From the NCBI GenBank assembly GCA_902802305.1, contig CADCLG010000001.1, positions 186,001 to 250,000 on the forward strand: a stretch of DNA of 64,000 nucleotides, given 5' to 3'. The notes below the pieces were generated by a model. It saw only the letters and a program-made list of their open reading frames with translations, did no database searches and was not told the origin of the DNA. This DNA comes from an uncultured Spirochaetaceae bacterium (GTDB lineage: Bacteria; Spirochaetota; Spirochaetia; Treponematales; Treponemataceae). Below are positions 1 to 8,892 of the stretch, piece after piece (position 1 is the stretch's first letter; each line of letters begins with the position of its first letter). A program made the position numbers and the translations under genes.

Positions 1-488
1 TTTTTCTGAGGATAACCGTCAAAATACATATAAGGACGAGGTCTGTCTACAAGGATTTTTGCAAGCTCCTTTATTCCGTATGACAGCAGAAAGGCTTCTA
101 TATACATGGTTCCAATCGTAAACCATTCTTCCTTGTCAGCTGCAATAAAAACCAGCGGTGAAATCAGTTCAAGTCCGACAAATCCTGTTGCAATCAGATT
201 AAGCGGCTTTGAATATGGTTTCATAAAGGTTCTGTCAAAGGCATTTACATCATTTTTATCTAGAAGATTTCCGTCAAAAACATTGTCATTCAGCTTGAGG
301 ATTTTATCTGTAACAATATAAGTTCCCGTTAATCCTGCTCCAGTTCCCAGTAAAACTCCGTCCATAACCGGATTCAGCTTGAAAATATCCCCGCTTCCTG
401 TACTGAAGAAATTAAAAATCTCCTTCCCGTGAATATTTGATAAAAATAAAACTGAAAATATGATAGATGCTAAGATTCTTTTCTTCAT
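1..488 (-). CDS. PAP2-family phosphatase, N-terminal part (runs off window start)
   Basis: The reading frame opens at an ATG at 488 after an AGAGGA ribosome site, and 162 residues lie inside the window; the 3' part is cut off. An N-terminal hydrophobic stretch (about residues 4-18) looks like a signal peptide or membrane anchor, and further hydrophobic segments follow. Near the edge is K-ILVDRP-RP, which fits the first PAP2 signature (K-x6-RP) of lipid and other acid phosphatases. The second and third signatures (SGH and SRxxxxxH) would lie outside the window. By family it would dephosphorylate a lipid or other phosphate monoester at the membrane; the substrate cannot be told. It is transcribed divergently from the citramalate synthase gene, with 175 bp between them. 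Confidence 0.8.
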   Translation of the reverse strand, partial: MKKRILASIIFSVLFLSNIHGKEIFNFFSTGSGDIFKLNPVMDGVLLGTGAGLTGTYIVTDKILKLNDNVFDGNLLDKNDVNAFDRTFMKPYSKPLNLIATGFVGLELISPLVFIAADKEEWFTIGTMYIEAFLLSYGIKELAKILVDRPRPYMYFDGYPQK

Positions 489-663
489 TTTCTTCCTCTT
501 ATGATAGTTGGCCACGCAATTTAGCTCACCGCGTTTATTATAACAATTATTTATTATTTATGCATTACGATTTGTTCATCGTTTTATTCATTCTCAATTA
601 TCCATTCTTAATTGTACATTGTGCATTGCTAATTCTCTCTCGATATTATATTCTTACTATAGA

Positions 664-2262
664 ATGAAAAAGATTGAAATACTTGATTCGACATTACGCG
701 ATGGTGCTCAAGGCGAAGGAATAAGCTATTCCGTTCAGGATAAAATCCACATTTGCCGTACCTTAGATGAGCTTGGAATATCCTATATCGAAGCGGGAAA
801 TCCCGGCAGTAACCCTAAGGATATGGAGTTTTTCCAGGAAATGAAAAAGGTTTCCCTCAAGAATGCAAAACTCTGTGCTTTTGGTGCGACCCGGCATAAA
901 GAAATGAAATGTACAGAAGATACAAATCTTCAGAGTATTCTTGCAGCCGGAACCGAATACGTTGTCATTTTTGGCAAATCCTGGACCTTTCAAGTAACAG
1001 AAATCTTAAGGGTTTCTCTGGAAGAAAATCTAAAAATGATACAGGAAACCTGCGAGTTTTTGCATAATAATGGCCGCCATGTATTTTATGATGCAGAACA
1101 TTTTTTCACAGCATATTTTGATGACAAAGACTATGCTTTTAAAACTCTTCAGGCTGCAATTGATGGTGGTGCCGAAGTAATTTGTCTTTGCGAAACCAAA
1201 GGCGGCTTTATGATAGATGAATGTCGACAGGCTGTTGCTGATGTTGTAAAAAACTTTGGTGATAAAGTAAAAATCGGTATTCATACTCATAATGATTGCG
1301 GGCTTGCAGTTGCCAATTCCCTTGTTGCAGTTAGCCAGGGGGCAGTTCATGTACAGGGTGTTTTACTGGGATTTGGAGAAAGGACTGGAAACGCAAATCT
1401 TTCTACAATAATACCTGACTTGCAGTTGAAAATGGGATATGAATGTATTCCTTCACAGAACATGAAAAATCTGACTGCAATCTGTAATAAAATATCCGAA
1501 ATCACAAATGTAAGCATGAACTCTCAGTCACCCTTTGTTGGAAAAAGTGCCTTTGCCCACAAAGCAGGAATGCATATAGATGCAGTTTTAAAAAATCCTA
1601 TGGCTTATGAGCATATTCCACCTGAGACAGTCGGCAACTCCCGCGTATTCCTTATGAGCGAAGTTGCAGGTCGCAGTACGATTGTAGAAAAAATCCAGAA
1701 GTTTGCTCCTTCCTTAAAAAAGACAGATGAGCTTGTTGATAAAATTGTAAAAAAGATGAAGGAGCTTGAGTTTGAAGGCTATCAGTTTGAAGGCGCCGAC
1801 GGAAGCTTTGAATTGATGGTACGCAAGCAGCTGGGACAGTATCAGCCTTTCTTTAAGTTGCATTATTACCAGACAAATGGTTCAAATCCTCGTCCAGAAG
1901 AAGGCGTCTGCTGTTGCGCTCAAATAAAGGTTGAAGTTGACGGACAGATTGAAATTACTGCCGGTGAAGGTGATGGTCCTGTAAATGCCCTGGATATTGC
2001 CCTTAGAAAGGCTCTGGAAAAGTTCTATCCACTTGTTGCTCAAATCAGACTTATTGATTTTAAGGTTCGCGTTATAGATGGAAAATCTGCAACTGCGGCA
2101 AAAGTTAGGGTAATCATAGAAAGTACAGACGGTAGTGCAAACTGGACAACCGTTGGTGTTTCTGCCGATCTGATTGAAGCTTCCTGGATAGCCCTCTGCG
2201 ATTCTTTCGAGTACAAGCTTATCCGAGATATTGAGAAGCACTATCGGAAAATTGTTCAATAA
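664..2262 (+). CDS. cimA: (R)-citramalate synthase (LeuA-family aldolase)
   Basis: A 532-residue protein that begins with the DRE-TIM metallolyase signature STLRDGAQGEG (residues 8-18), carries the metal-binding HTHNDCG motif in the barrel, and has a C-terminal LeuA-type regulatory domain. Length and opening fit the CimA subfamily, which condenses pyruvate with acetyl-CoA to citramalate, a threonine-independent route to 2-oxobutyrate for isoleucine. Isopropylmalate synthase and homocitrate synthase are the alternatives, but the long form with this motif fits CimA better. The start at 664 is chosen because the motif begins just after it; the frame is open further upstream but that part has no domain match. 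No strong ribosome site is visible. No other branched-chain amino acid gene is adjacent. Confidence 0.88.
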   Translation: MKKIEILDSTLRDGAQGEGISYSVQDKIHICRTLDELGISYIEAGNPGSNPKDMEFFQEMKKVSLKNAKLCAFGATRHKEMKCTEDTNLQSILAAGTEYVVIFGKSWTFQVTEILRVSLEENLKMIQETCEFLHNNGRHVFYDAEHFFTAYFDDKDYAFKTLQAAIDGGAEVICLCETKGGFMIDECRQAVADVVKNFGDKVKIGIHTHNDCGLAVANSLVAVSQGAVHVQGVLLGFGERTGNANLSTIIPDLQLKMGYECIPSQNMKNLTAICNKISEITNVSMNSQSPFVGKSAFAHKAGMHIDAVLKNPMAYEHIPPETVGNSRVFLMSEVAGRSTIVEKIQKFAPSLKKTDELVDKIVKKMKELEFEGYQFEGADGSFELMVRKQLGQYQPFFKLHYYQTNGSNPRPEEGVCCCAQIKVEVDGQIEITAGEGDGPVNALDIALRKALEKFYPLVAQIRLIDFKVRVIDGKSATAAKVRVIIESTDGSANWTTVGVSADLIEASWIALCDSFEYKLIRDIEKHYRKIVQ

Positions 2263-2314
2263 TGGGCAATGACCTTTTACAAATATAAAAACACTTAAAA
2301 TACAAGGAATTACT

Positions 2315-3535
2315 ATGAAAAAAATTAATTATTTAACTGGAATCTTCATGCTATTTACCATTCTTCTTACAGGCTGTTCCAGTACAAAAAAATCAACAGA
2401 AGAGCAGAAAAGTGAAAACTTTGAAAAAGAATATGCTCTTTATCAGCTGGCAGAAGCTTATGGTTTTAAAGTTGGAGCCAACATTTCCTACAGTCTGGCT
2501 GGTGACGGTAAATATCTGAATCTCTTGAAGGGAGATTTTAATACAATTACTGCAAGTAATGAGTTTAAAGCCTATTCCCTGCTCAAACAGTCTGCAAGTC
2601 AGGAGCAGAATAAACCTGTCATGAGTTATAAAGCCGCAGATACAATTGCCCGTTTTGCCCAGAATAATAACATTGGTATTCGTGGACATGTTTTGGTTTG
2701 GGATGCCTATATGCCGGACTGGTTTTTCCGCCAGGGCTTTACAAGAGATGGAGATTTTGTTGATTCTGACACAATGAAGGAACGCCTCAGATATTATATA
2801 ACAGAAGTTATAACTCATTTTGAAACAGAGTTTCCGGGGCTTGTTTACTGCTGGGATGTTGTAAATGAAGCTGTTGCCGATGGTTCTGGAGAATGGATTC
2901 AGGGAAATCCTTATCATTTAAGAAAGACAAGAGGCGGTGTATCAAATATCTTTAATGATGTAATTGGTGAAGATTATGTTAAGTTTGCCTTTAAGTGTGC
3001 AAGAGATGCTGTAAATCAGGTAAACCCGGATATAAAGCTTTTTTATAATGATTACAATACTTTTTATCCTGAAAAAAGAAATGCAATTGTCAATCTTGTA
3101 AAATATCTTAATCAGGAAGAAAGGCTTTGTGATGGTGTTGGAATGCAGGGCTATGTCGGCGGTTATGGCAGTCAGAATGGCTGTATGAATCCGGGCGATT
3201 TAGTTTTGATAAAAGATGCAATAAAAACTTACAGCAGTCTTGGTGTGGAAGTTCAGCTTACAGAGCTTGCCGTTAGAAATTATGAAAATGATGAAGCAAC
3301 AATGCAAAAGCACGCTCAATTCTATGGAAAACTTTTCCAGGTTCTGATAGATTCCAAAAAAGAAGGGCAGAACTTTACGGCAATTACAATCTGGGGTTTA
3401 TGCGACAATCCTTTTATGGATAAAAGTGATTATTCTTATAAAATGAACGGACCTTTCTGTGGACTTTTCAACAAGTATTACGCAATAAAGGACAGCTACA
3501 AGGAAGTTTACAAAACCCTGGAGAAAAATAGATAA
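2315..3535 (+). CDS. GH10 endo-1,4-beta-xylanase, lipoprotein
   Basis: A 406-residue protein with a lipoprotein signal (LLTGC, Cys21), so it is probably anchored in the envelope. The remainder is a single glycoside hydrolase 10 barrel: RGHVLVWD near 123-130, the acid/base motif WDVVNEAV with Glu185, and the nucleophile motif QLTEL with Glu317. The reaction is retaining cleavage of internal beta-1,4-xylosidic bonds. No carbohydrate-binding module is visible. The segment usually written ENxMKP in this family is SNEFKAY here, a modest departure. AAGGAAT lies just upstream of the ATG. Its neighbours are housekeeping genes, so it is not part of a visible polysaccharide locus. Confidence 0.92.
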   Translation: MKKINYLTGIFMLFTILLTGCSSTKKSTEEQKSENFEKEYALYQLAEAYGFKVGANISYSLAGDGKYLNLLKGDFNTITASNEFKAYSLLKQSASQEQNKPVMSYKAADTIARFAQNNNIGIRGHVLVWDAYMPDWFFRQGFTRDGDFVDSDTMKERLRYYITEVITHFETEFPGLVYCWDVVNEAVADGSGEWIQGNPYHLRKTRGGVSNIFNDVIGEDYVKFAFKCARDAVNQVNPDIKLFYNDYNTFYPEKRNAIVNLVKYLNQEERLCDGVGMQGYVGGYGSQNGCMNPGDLVLIKDAIKTYSSLGVEVQLTELAVRNYENDEATMQKHAQFYGKLFQVLIDSKKEGQNFTAITIWGLCDNPFMDKSDYSYKMNGPFCGLFNKYYAIKDSYKEVYKTLEKNR

Positions 3536-3631
3536 AGAAAATCAATAAATAAGGAAAAACAATAAATATTTTCTTTTTCGCGTAATTATGATATTTTTTA
3601 TATAATTTAATCGGAAAATCAGGAGACCAAG

Positions 3632-5434
3632 ATGGCAGATATAAAACAGGATTTTAAACAAATAATAGCAGAAGCTGTAAACGCTTTTATAAAAGAAAAA
3701 AATATTGAAGCAGCAGAAGTTGAAGCAGAAAAAATTGTAGTTCAAACTGCTCCAAATCCGGAAATGGGAGATTTAGGTTCTCCAATGTTTGCTTTTGCTA
3801 AAACCTTTAGAATGGCTCCTCCTCAGATTGCTGCTGGTGTTGCAGAACTTGCCGCTGCAAAAGCTAAGGCTGCGGGAATCGGACAGGTACTGGCAGTTGG
3901 TCCTTATGTAAATATCAAGCTTGATAAGGCTGGGGCTGCGGCTCCAATTTTGGCGGCAATTGCTTCTCAGGGCGAAAATTACGGTAGCTTTAATCAGCAG
4001 GGAAAAAAGCCTTTTGAAGGCCGCAAGGTAATGGTTGAATATTCATCACCAAATACAAACAAACCCCTTCATCTTGGCCACTTGCGAAATGATGCGCTTG
4101 GTGAATCTGTAAGCCGAATCCTTAAAATGGCTGGTGCAGAAGTTTTCCGTACAATCATTGTAAATAACCGTGGAATCCATATTTGTAAATCTATGCTTGC
4201 CTATAAGCTTTTCCACGAAGCAAAGGGCGAAACTCCGGAAAGTCTTGGAATGAAGGGTGACCATTTTGTCGGTCAATGTTACGTTGAGTTTGACCGCTAC
4301 CTTAAAGGTGAAAAAGACAAGCCAGAAACTGCTCACCCGGAAGCTCAGGAAATGGCAGAAGAAATGCTTGTAAAATGGGAACAGGGTGATAAAGAAACCC
4401 GCGAGCTTTGGGAGAAAATGAACAAGTGGACCCTGGACGGAATTAAGGAATCTTATGACCGCACAGGTATGGGCTTTGAAAAATATTACTACGAAAGCGA
4501 CACTTATCTTTTGGGAAAGGAAGTTATAGAGGAAGGTCTCAAAAAGGGCGTTTTCTATAAGGCTGATGATGGTGCTGTTAGAATTGATGTAACAGAAGCT
4601 GTTGGTATGGGAAAGGATGGTACTCCTCAGCAGAAAACTCTTTTACGAAAGGATGGAACTTCGGTTTATATCACTCAGGATTTGGGAACTGCAATTAAGC
4701 GCCACGATGACTGGCCTTTTAATCAGATGGTTTACGTTGTTGCAAGCGAACAGAATTATCATTTTAAGGTACTTTTCTACATTCTCAAAAAACTTGGCTT
4801 TGACTGGACCGATAAGCTTTATCATTTAAGTTACGGACTTGTAAATCTTCCAAGCGGAAGAATGAAGAGCCGCGAAGGTACAGTTGTAGATGCTGATGAT
4901 TTAATTGACAATTTGCGTGATGATGCGCTTAAAGCAATAAATGAACGCGGCCGTGATGAAGAAGTTGGCAATGCTGATGAGGTTGCAGAAAAGGTTGCTC
5001 TTGGTGCCTTGCATTATTATCTGCTTCAGGCAACTCCTATTAAGGATATGCTTTTTAATCCTGAAGAGTCACTTAGCTTTAATGGAAATACTGGTCCTTA
5101 CTTGCAGTACATGGGTGCACGAATTAATTCAATTCTGGCAAAGGCTGGAGAAGCTGGAATTAAGGCTGACTCTTCTGATGAAGCAGTTGCTTTGTTGACT
5201 GCCGAAGATGAATGGGCTTTGATTAAGCAGCTTGGTGATTTCCCTTCAATTGTTGAACGAGCCGCAGAAAGCCTGGATCCAAGTGGATTGGCCGGCTACG
5301 CTTATGAAACAGCAAAAGCCTTCAGTGGGGAAGCAAAACTTGCTGGTGCCAGACTTTATCTCGCTCAGTGCACTTTGCAGGTTATTAAGAACTCACTGAA
5401 TCTGCTGCTGGTGCCTTATCTGGAAAAGATGTAA
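3632..5434 (+). CDS. argS: arginyl-tRNA synthetase
   Basis: A 600-residue class I aminoacyl-tRNA synthetase. The HIGH-type motif appears as HLGH after SSPNTNKPL (about residue 146), the KMSKS equivalent as MKSREGT, and the C-terminal DALR anticodon-binding domain closes the protein. It charges tRNA-Arg with arginine in the cytosol. An AGGAG ribosome site lies about 8 nt before the ATG, and an AT-rich promoter-like stretch with TATAAT lies near 3600. The stop is 6 bp from the stop of the convergent DUF3021 gene, so transcription from the two strands must collide or terminate in a very short space. Confidence 0.96.
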   Translation: MADIKQDFKQIIAEAVNAFIKEKNIEAAEVEAEKIVVQTAPNPEMGDLGSPMFAFAKTFRMAPPQIAAGVAELAAAKAKAAGIGQVLAVGPYVNIKLDKAGAAAPILAAIASQGENYGSFNQQGKKPFEGRKVMVEYSSPNTNKPLHLGHLRNDALGESVSRILKMAGAEVFRTIIVNNRGIHICKSMLAYKLFHEAKGETPESLGMKGDHFVGQCYVEFDRYLKGEKDKPETAHPEAQEMAEEMLVKWEQGDKETRELWEKMNKWTLDGIKESYDRTGMGFEKYYYESDTYLLGKEVIEEGLKKGVFYKADDGAVRIDVTEAVGMGKDGTPQQKTLLRKDGTSVYITQDLGTAIKRHDDWPFNQMVYVVASEQNYHFKVLFYILKKLGFDWTDKLYHLSYGLVNLPSGRMKSREGTVVDADDLIDNLRDDALKAINERGRDEEVGNADEVAEKVALGALHYYLLQATPIKDMLFNPEESLSFNGNTGPYLQYMGARINSILAKAGEAGIKADSSDEAVALLTAEDEWALIKQLGDFPSIVERAAESLDPSGLAGYAYETAKAFSGEAKLAGARLYLAQCTLQVIKNSLNLLLVPYLEKM

Positions 5435-5440
5435 TAAAAC

Positions 5441-5884
5441 TTAAAGAGCATTGTTAATCTCTTTAGTTTTCTTTCTATAATAAAGGGTAAAGCTCAGCCA
5501 CATGATGATGTAGACTACAATGAATACACCAAACCAAATCAAGGTGCTGATTGCTGTGTGTGGAAACCAGCCGCAGAAAAATCCTGCAAAAAACATCACA
5601 ACAGAAGTTATTACAAAGTGCAGGGCGGTCTGGGCCACTAAACTCCAGCGGTCCAGTTCAAAGATGACTGTAGAGCTGGCGAATGTTATTCCAATAATTC
5701 CTGTGATAAAGTACTGGGCAATCACTGCGGCAAGTTCTGTGTTTGTATGAGCAAGCAGATATTCTGATACTGGATGAAAGCTTCCATCACCTTTGAAAAG
5801 GGATTCCAGAATAAGAATTGTCTGGCCAATAAATATACCATAAATAAATCCTAAAAGTGCTCTCTTAATAATTTTATTTAACAT
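5441..5884 (-). CDS. DUF3021-family membrane protein
   Basis: A 147-residue protein with four predicted membrane helices, in the style of the DUF3021 family (first helix with GFIYGIFIGQT, later ELDRWSL and a final helix before a lysine-rich tail). In other bacteria this family is typically encoded beside a LytTR-type DNA-binding protein, and here that gene ends 21 bp upstream. A clear AGGAGG ribosome site precedes the ATG. The likely role, by analogy, is a membrane partner or modulator of the LytTR regulator; the biochemical function is not established. It ends 6 bp from the convergent argS stop. Confidence 0.8.
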   Translation of the reverse strand: MLNKIIKRALLGFIYGIFIGQTILILESLFKGDGSFHPVSEYLLAHTNTELAAVIAQYFITGIIGITFASSTVIFELDRWSLVAQTALHFVITSVVMFFAGFFCGWFPHTAISTLIWFGVFIVVYIIMWLSFTLYYRKKTKEINNAL

Positions 5885-5905
5885 AGTTCTTCCTCCTGAT
5901 TTTTA

Positions 5906-6397
5906 TTAACGCTTGTTAGATTTTTTGACCATATTCAGCTGGTCTTTAATTTTGTTCATATATCTTCGTGAAACAATTGCGTCCTTTCCGTTTGTGAAGA
6001 TTACTTTGATAATGCCGCTCAAGGACATATCAAGTCTTGTAACCTTAGAAAAGTTGACAATATCCGTGTTAGAAATCCTGATAAAGTCTGTCCAGCCACA
6101 TTTTTCTGCAAGCTCTTCAAATTCATACAATCTCATTTTTACAAGCAGATTTTCGCTTGCAGCTTTTCCTTCTGCTTCCATAAACACTTTTTTGTCTGCA
6201 CTGTAGATTCGGAAAATCTCACTTTGTTTTACCTGAATGCAGTAGTCACCATCCCAGCCGTTCAAAAATGCTGTGCGACCACTTTCATCCATGCGGCTTA
6301 TTTTTTCTGCAATATCTTTAATGCTCTGGCTTTCTCTTGAAGTATGAATCACACAATAAGGAATATCACAGTTTTCAATTTTAATTTGTGTTTTCAA
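5906..6397 (-). CDS. LytTR-domain DNA-binding regulator
   Basis: A 163-residue protein with a short N-terminal region and a C-terminal LytTR DNA-binding domain (about 65-158; motifs FIRISNTDIVN and IVSRRYMNKIKD). There is no CheY-type receiver, so it is the short LytTR form rather than a two-component response regulator. The start codon is TTG at 6397, supported by AAGGAG 7 nt upstream; no in-frame ATG sits as well. It follows the gene at 6413-7012 by 15 bp and precedes the DUF3021 gene by 21 bp, so the three are probably one transcript. LytTR-DUF3021 pairs are common in Firmicutes, so transfer is possible. Confidence 0.86.
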   Translation of the reverse strand: MKTQIKIENCDIPYCVIHTSRESQSIKDIAEKISRMDESGRTAFLNGWDGDYCIQVKQSEIFRIYSADKKVFMEAEGKAASENLLVKMRLYEFEELAEKCGWTDFIRISNTDIVNFSKVTRLDMSLSGIIKVIFTNGKDAIVSRRYMNKIKDQLNMVKKSNKR

Positions 6398-6412
6398 TTA
6401 TGACTCCTTTTG

Positions 6413-7012
6413 TTATTTCAAAGTCCTAAATCCTATTGTAAGCACAGGATTTGTTTTTGCATACCCTTCAAAATAGTTTTTATTCTTTCCAAGCAGCAAC
6501 CTATTGATTCCTCCAAACTCAATAACGAATGCTGTGTTTGTCGAATACTGAAGCTCAAAGCCTCCACCGAACAAAATATTCAACATCATCGGTTGAGAAA
6601 AAAAACTGCAATTCTTACAGGAAAATAAACTCATTGATGCACCTGTAAAACCATAACTTCTGACTGCAAAACCTATACCATCACTTCGTCCGCCGATAAG
6701 TACCTTGTCACCAACAGTTAATGCTCCATAGTCCAATGGTTCTGGATTTGTTGCATTGCTCCTTCTCAGACTTCCACCTTCCCCCTGAATAAAAATGCAA
6801 TCGCGAAGAAGAAAAGATTTTTCGTGCGCCAGCAAGTTGAATCCAAACTCACCAAAGCCACCGCAAAAATCCTGCCCGCATGTCCAAAATCCTCCAGAAA
6901 CAAAACGATAATTCCCATTTGCAAAAGTTTTTTCGCCAGAAAGATTTTCTTCTGCAAATCCAACACTGCAAATAATTGCGACCAAAATTAAACTTAAAAC
7001 TGTTCTTTTCAT
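6413..7012 (-). CDS. small exported protein of unknown function
   Basis: A 199-residue protein with a clear N-terminal signal peptide (MKRTVLSLILVAIICSVGFA) and no motif I recognise. The mature part is rich in glycine and aromatic residues with alternating hydrophobic stretches, which suggests a small beta-barrel or other outer-membrane or periplasmic protein. It is the first gene of the minus-strand set that also carries the LytTR regulator and DUF3021 protein. There is no ribosome site; instead a TATACT box ends 7 nt before the ATG, so the mRNA may be leaderless. It shares a 174-bp divergent promoter region with the ATPase-like gene at 7187. Confidence 0.6.
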   Translation of the reverse strand: MKRTVLSLILVAIICSVGFAEENLSGEKTFANGNYRFVSGGFWTCGQDFCGGFGEFGFNLLAHEKSFLLRDCIFIQGEGGSLRRSNATNPEPLDYGALTVGDKVLIGGRSDGIGFAVRSYGFTGASMSLFSCKNCSFFSQPMMLNILFGGGFELQYSTNTAFVIEFGGINRLLLGKNKNYFEGYAKTNPVLTIGFRTLK

Positions 7013-7019
7013 GGCTGGG

Positions 7020-7025
7020 AGTATA
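7020..7025 (-). promoter_or_regulatory. -10 box (TATACT) placed 7 nt before the ATG at 7012
   Basis: On the minus strand TATACT is followed by seven bases and then the ATG. No Shine-Dalgarno sequence is present. This spacing would put the transcription start at or next to the start codon. Confidence 0.5.
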
Positions 7026-7171
7026 CATCGTTATATAGCTGCTGTGTGGATTATTGCGACAAGTGGTAGTTTATTGGGATAGGTGGTTTGAAGAGGGGGT
7101 GAATGGGAGAGAGTAGTTTTAAACTCAATTTTCTTTCCCATAATTAAACTAATGCCATTTCCCCAAATATA

Positions 7172-7180
7172 TGTTATACT
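7172..7180 (+). promoter_or_regulatory. extended -10 (TGTTATACT) 6 nt before the ATG at 7187
   Basis: An extended -10 of the TGn-TATACT type is followed by six bases and the ATG. No ribosome site lies between, which points to a leaderless transcript. Confidence 0.55.
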
Positions 7181-7186
7181 GTCTCT

Positions 7187-8761
7187 ATGGGCACAAGAAA
7201 ATTGCCGATTGGCATTCAAACATTTGAAAGGATTCGCGAGGAAAATTATCTTTATGTTGATAAAACAGATTTAATTTACGAGCTTGTCAAATTAGGCGTT
7301 CCTTATTTTCTTGCACGTCCGCGTCGTTTTGGAAAAAGCCTTTTGATTTCAACAATTAAAGCATATTTTGAAGGACGTAAAGAGCTTTTTGAAGGCCTTA
7401 AAATTGCAGAGAAAGAAAAAGACTGGATAAAATATCCTGTTCTCCATTTGGATTTCAGCAAGAATGGCTATTCAACTCATGAAAAACTTAAAACTCAGCT
7501 TAACAAGCTTCTTTCTTCCTTTGAAAAACAGTACGGAATTATTCCTGATACAAATGACGAACCTATTCGTTTTGATACAATCATAGAAACTGCGGCAAAA
7601 CAAACAGGGAAAAGAGTTGTTGTTCTGGTTGATGAATATGATAAGCCTATGCTGGATGCTCTCAATACTCCGGATTTTGAGAAAAATAGAATCTTACTTC
7701 GTGATTTTTTTGGAGTTCTTAAAGGGGACGACGAATACTTAAAGTTTGTTTTTATTTCTGGCATCACAAAGTTTGCAAAGGTTAATATTTTCAGCGAAAT
7801 GAATCAGCTTGCCGACATAAGCATGAGTGAAAAATATGGTGCAATCTGTGGAATCACACAGAAAGAACTTGTTCAGAACTTCAAGCCGGAAATAAATGCT
7901 TTTGCCGACCATTACGGAAAATCTGATGAAGAAATCCTTACACTGTTAAAACAAAAGTACGATGGCTATCATTTTAATTCTGTCTGTCCAGATATTTACA
8001 ATCCTTTTAGTTTAATTAATTCCCTGGAAAATAAATCTTTTGAATCATTCTGGTTTCAGACTGCAACTCCTGCAATGCTCTTTACTTTGATTGAAAACTC
8101 AAACTATGACCTTACGAATATTCTTGATGGCGTTACGTTGAAATCATCTTCTTTTTCTGATTATAGAGTAGGTGGTGGTTCAATTACTCCAATTATCTAT
8201 CATTCGGGCTATCTTACAATAAAAGATTATGACAGGGAGTCTGATTTATATACTTTAAAATTCCCAAATGAAGAAGTTCGTGATGGATTTTTGGAATATA
8301 TTTTACCGCGGTATACAAATATTCCGGAAGACCGACTTGGACTTTCTGTGGAACATTTTAGAAAAGCAATTGCTACTCGTGATATCGATTCTTTAATGAA
8401 TCTTTTTTCTGTTGCTATAGCTGATTTGCCTACAAAACGAAGCGGAAATATGGAATATGCTTATCAGGTTGCGTTTCATGCAATGCTTCGTCAGACAGGT
8501 TTTGATGTGGAAAGTGAGATGCAGGTGATTGGCGGACGTGTTGATGTAACTCTTGAAACAAAGGATACAGCTTACATTTTTGAGCTTAAAATGGATGATG
8601 GAAAAGCTTTTGAAGATGTAGCAGAAATTGCTCTTGCGCAGATAGAAAAGAAAGGTTATGCAAAAAGATTCAGTGCAAGTAATAAAAAGATTTTCAAAAT
8701 CGCTCTTATATTTTCCACTCAAAAGGGTGGTGTTGCAGGTTACAAGGTAAAGGAAGAATAA
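7187..8761 (+). CDS. AAA-ATPase-like / PD-(D/E)XK nuclease-like protein
   Basis: A 524-residue protein of the two-domain family (AAA-ATPase_like plus PDDEXK_9) found in multiple copies in Bacteroidetes and treponemes. The opening LPIGIQTFERIREEN and YVDKT are typical; the P-loop is RPRRFGKS (44-51), the Walker B-like stretch is VVLVDEYDKP, and the C-terminal nuclease-like motif is VDVTLETKDTAYIFELK near 450. Its cellular function is not established; links to mobile elements or defence have been suggested for such genes, but nothing here proves that. A second family member lies at 59251-60828. The gene stands alone, between a divergent operon and valS. Confidence 0.85.
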   Translation: MGTRKLPIGIQTFERIREENYLYVDKTDLIYELVKLGVPYFLARPRRFGKSLLISTIKAYFEGRKELFEGLKIAEKEKDWIKYPVLHLDFSKNGYSTHEKLKTQLNKLLSSFEKQYGIIPDTNDEPIRFDTIIETAAKQTGKRVVVLVDEYDKPMLDALNTPDFEKNRILLRDFFGVLKGDDEYLKFVFISGITKFAKVNIFSEMNQLADISMSEKYGAICGITQKELVQNFKPEINAFADHYGKSDEEILTLLKQKYDGYHFNSVCPDIYNPFSLINSLENKSFESFWFQTATPAMLFTLIENSNYDLTNILDGVTLKSSSFSDYRVGGGSITPIIYHSGYLTIKDYDRESDLYTLKFPNEEVRDGFLEYILPRYTNIPEDRLGLSVEHFRKAIATRDIDSLMNLFSVAIADLPTKRSGNMEYAYQVAFHAMLRQTGFDVESEMQVIGGRVDVTLETKDTAYIFELKMDDGKAFEDVAEIALAQIEKKGYAKRFSASNKKIFKIALIFSTQKGGVAGYKVKEE

Positions 8762-8892
8762 TCTCCCCAACAAAAGCTCAATAAAATCCCCCATAATTGC
8801 CACACCCTGAAAAAAACACTATAATCTTTAGCCATATATTATCATAATTATTCAGCAACCTATGGAGAAGGAAGCTGAAAAAGGACGGAAAA

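Noticed and set aside
106-321. Plus-strand 71-residue ORF
   Set aside because: It lies antisense to the PAP2 phosphatase frame, which has a signal peptide, a ribosome site and the family motif.
8762-8892. T-box leader before valS
   Set aside because: No T-box consensus or antiterminator stem is visible in the 130-bp gap; only a -10 box and a ribosome site.
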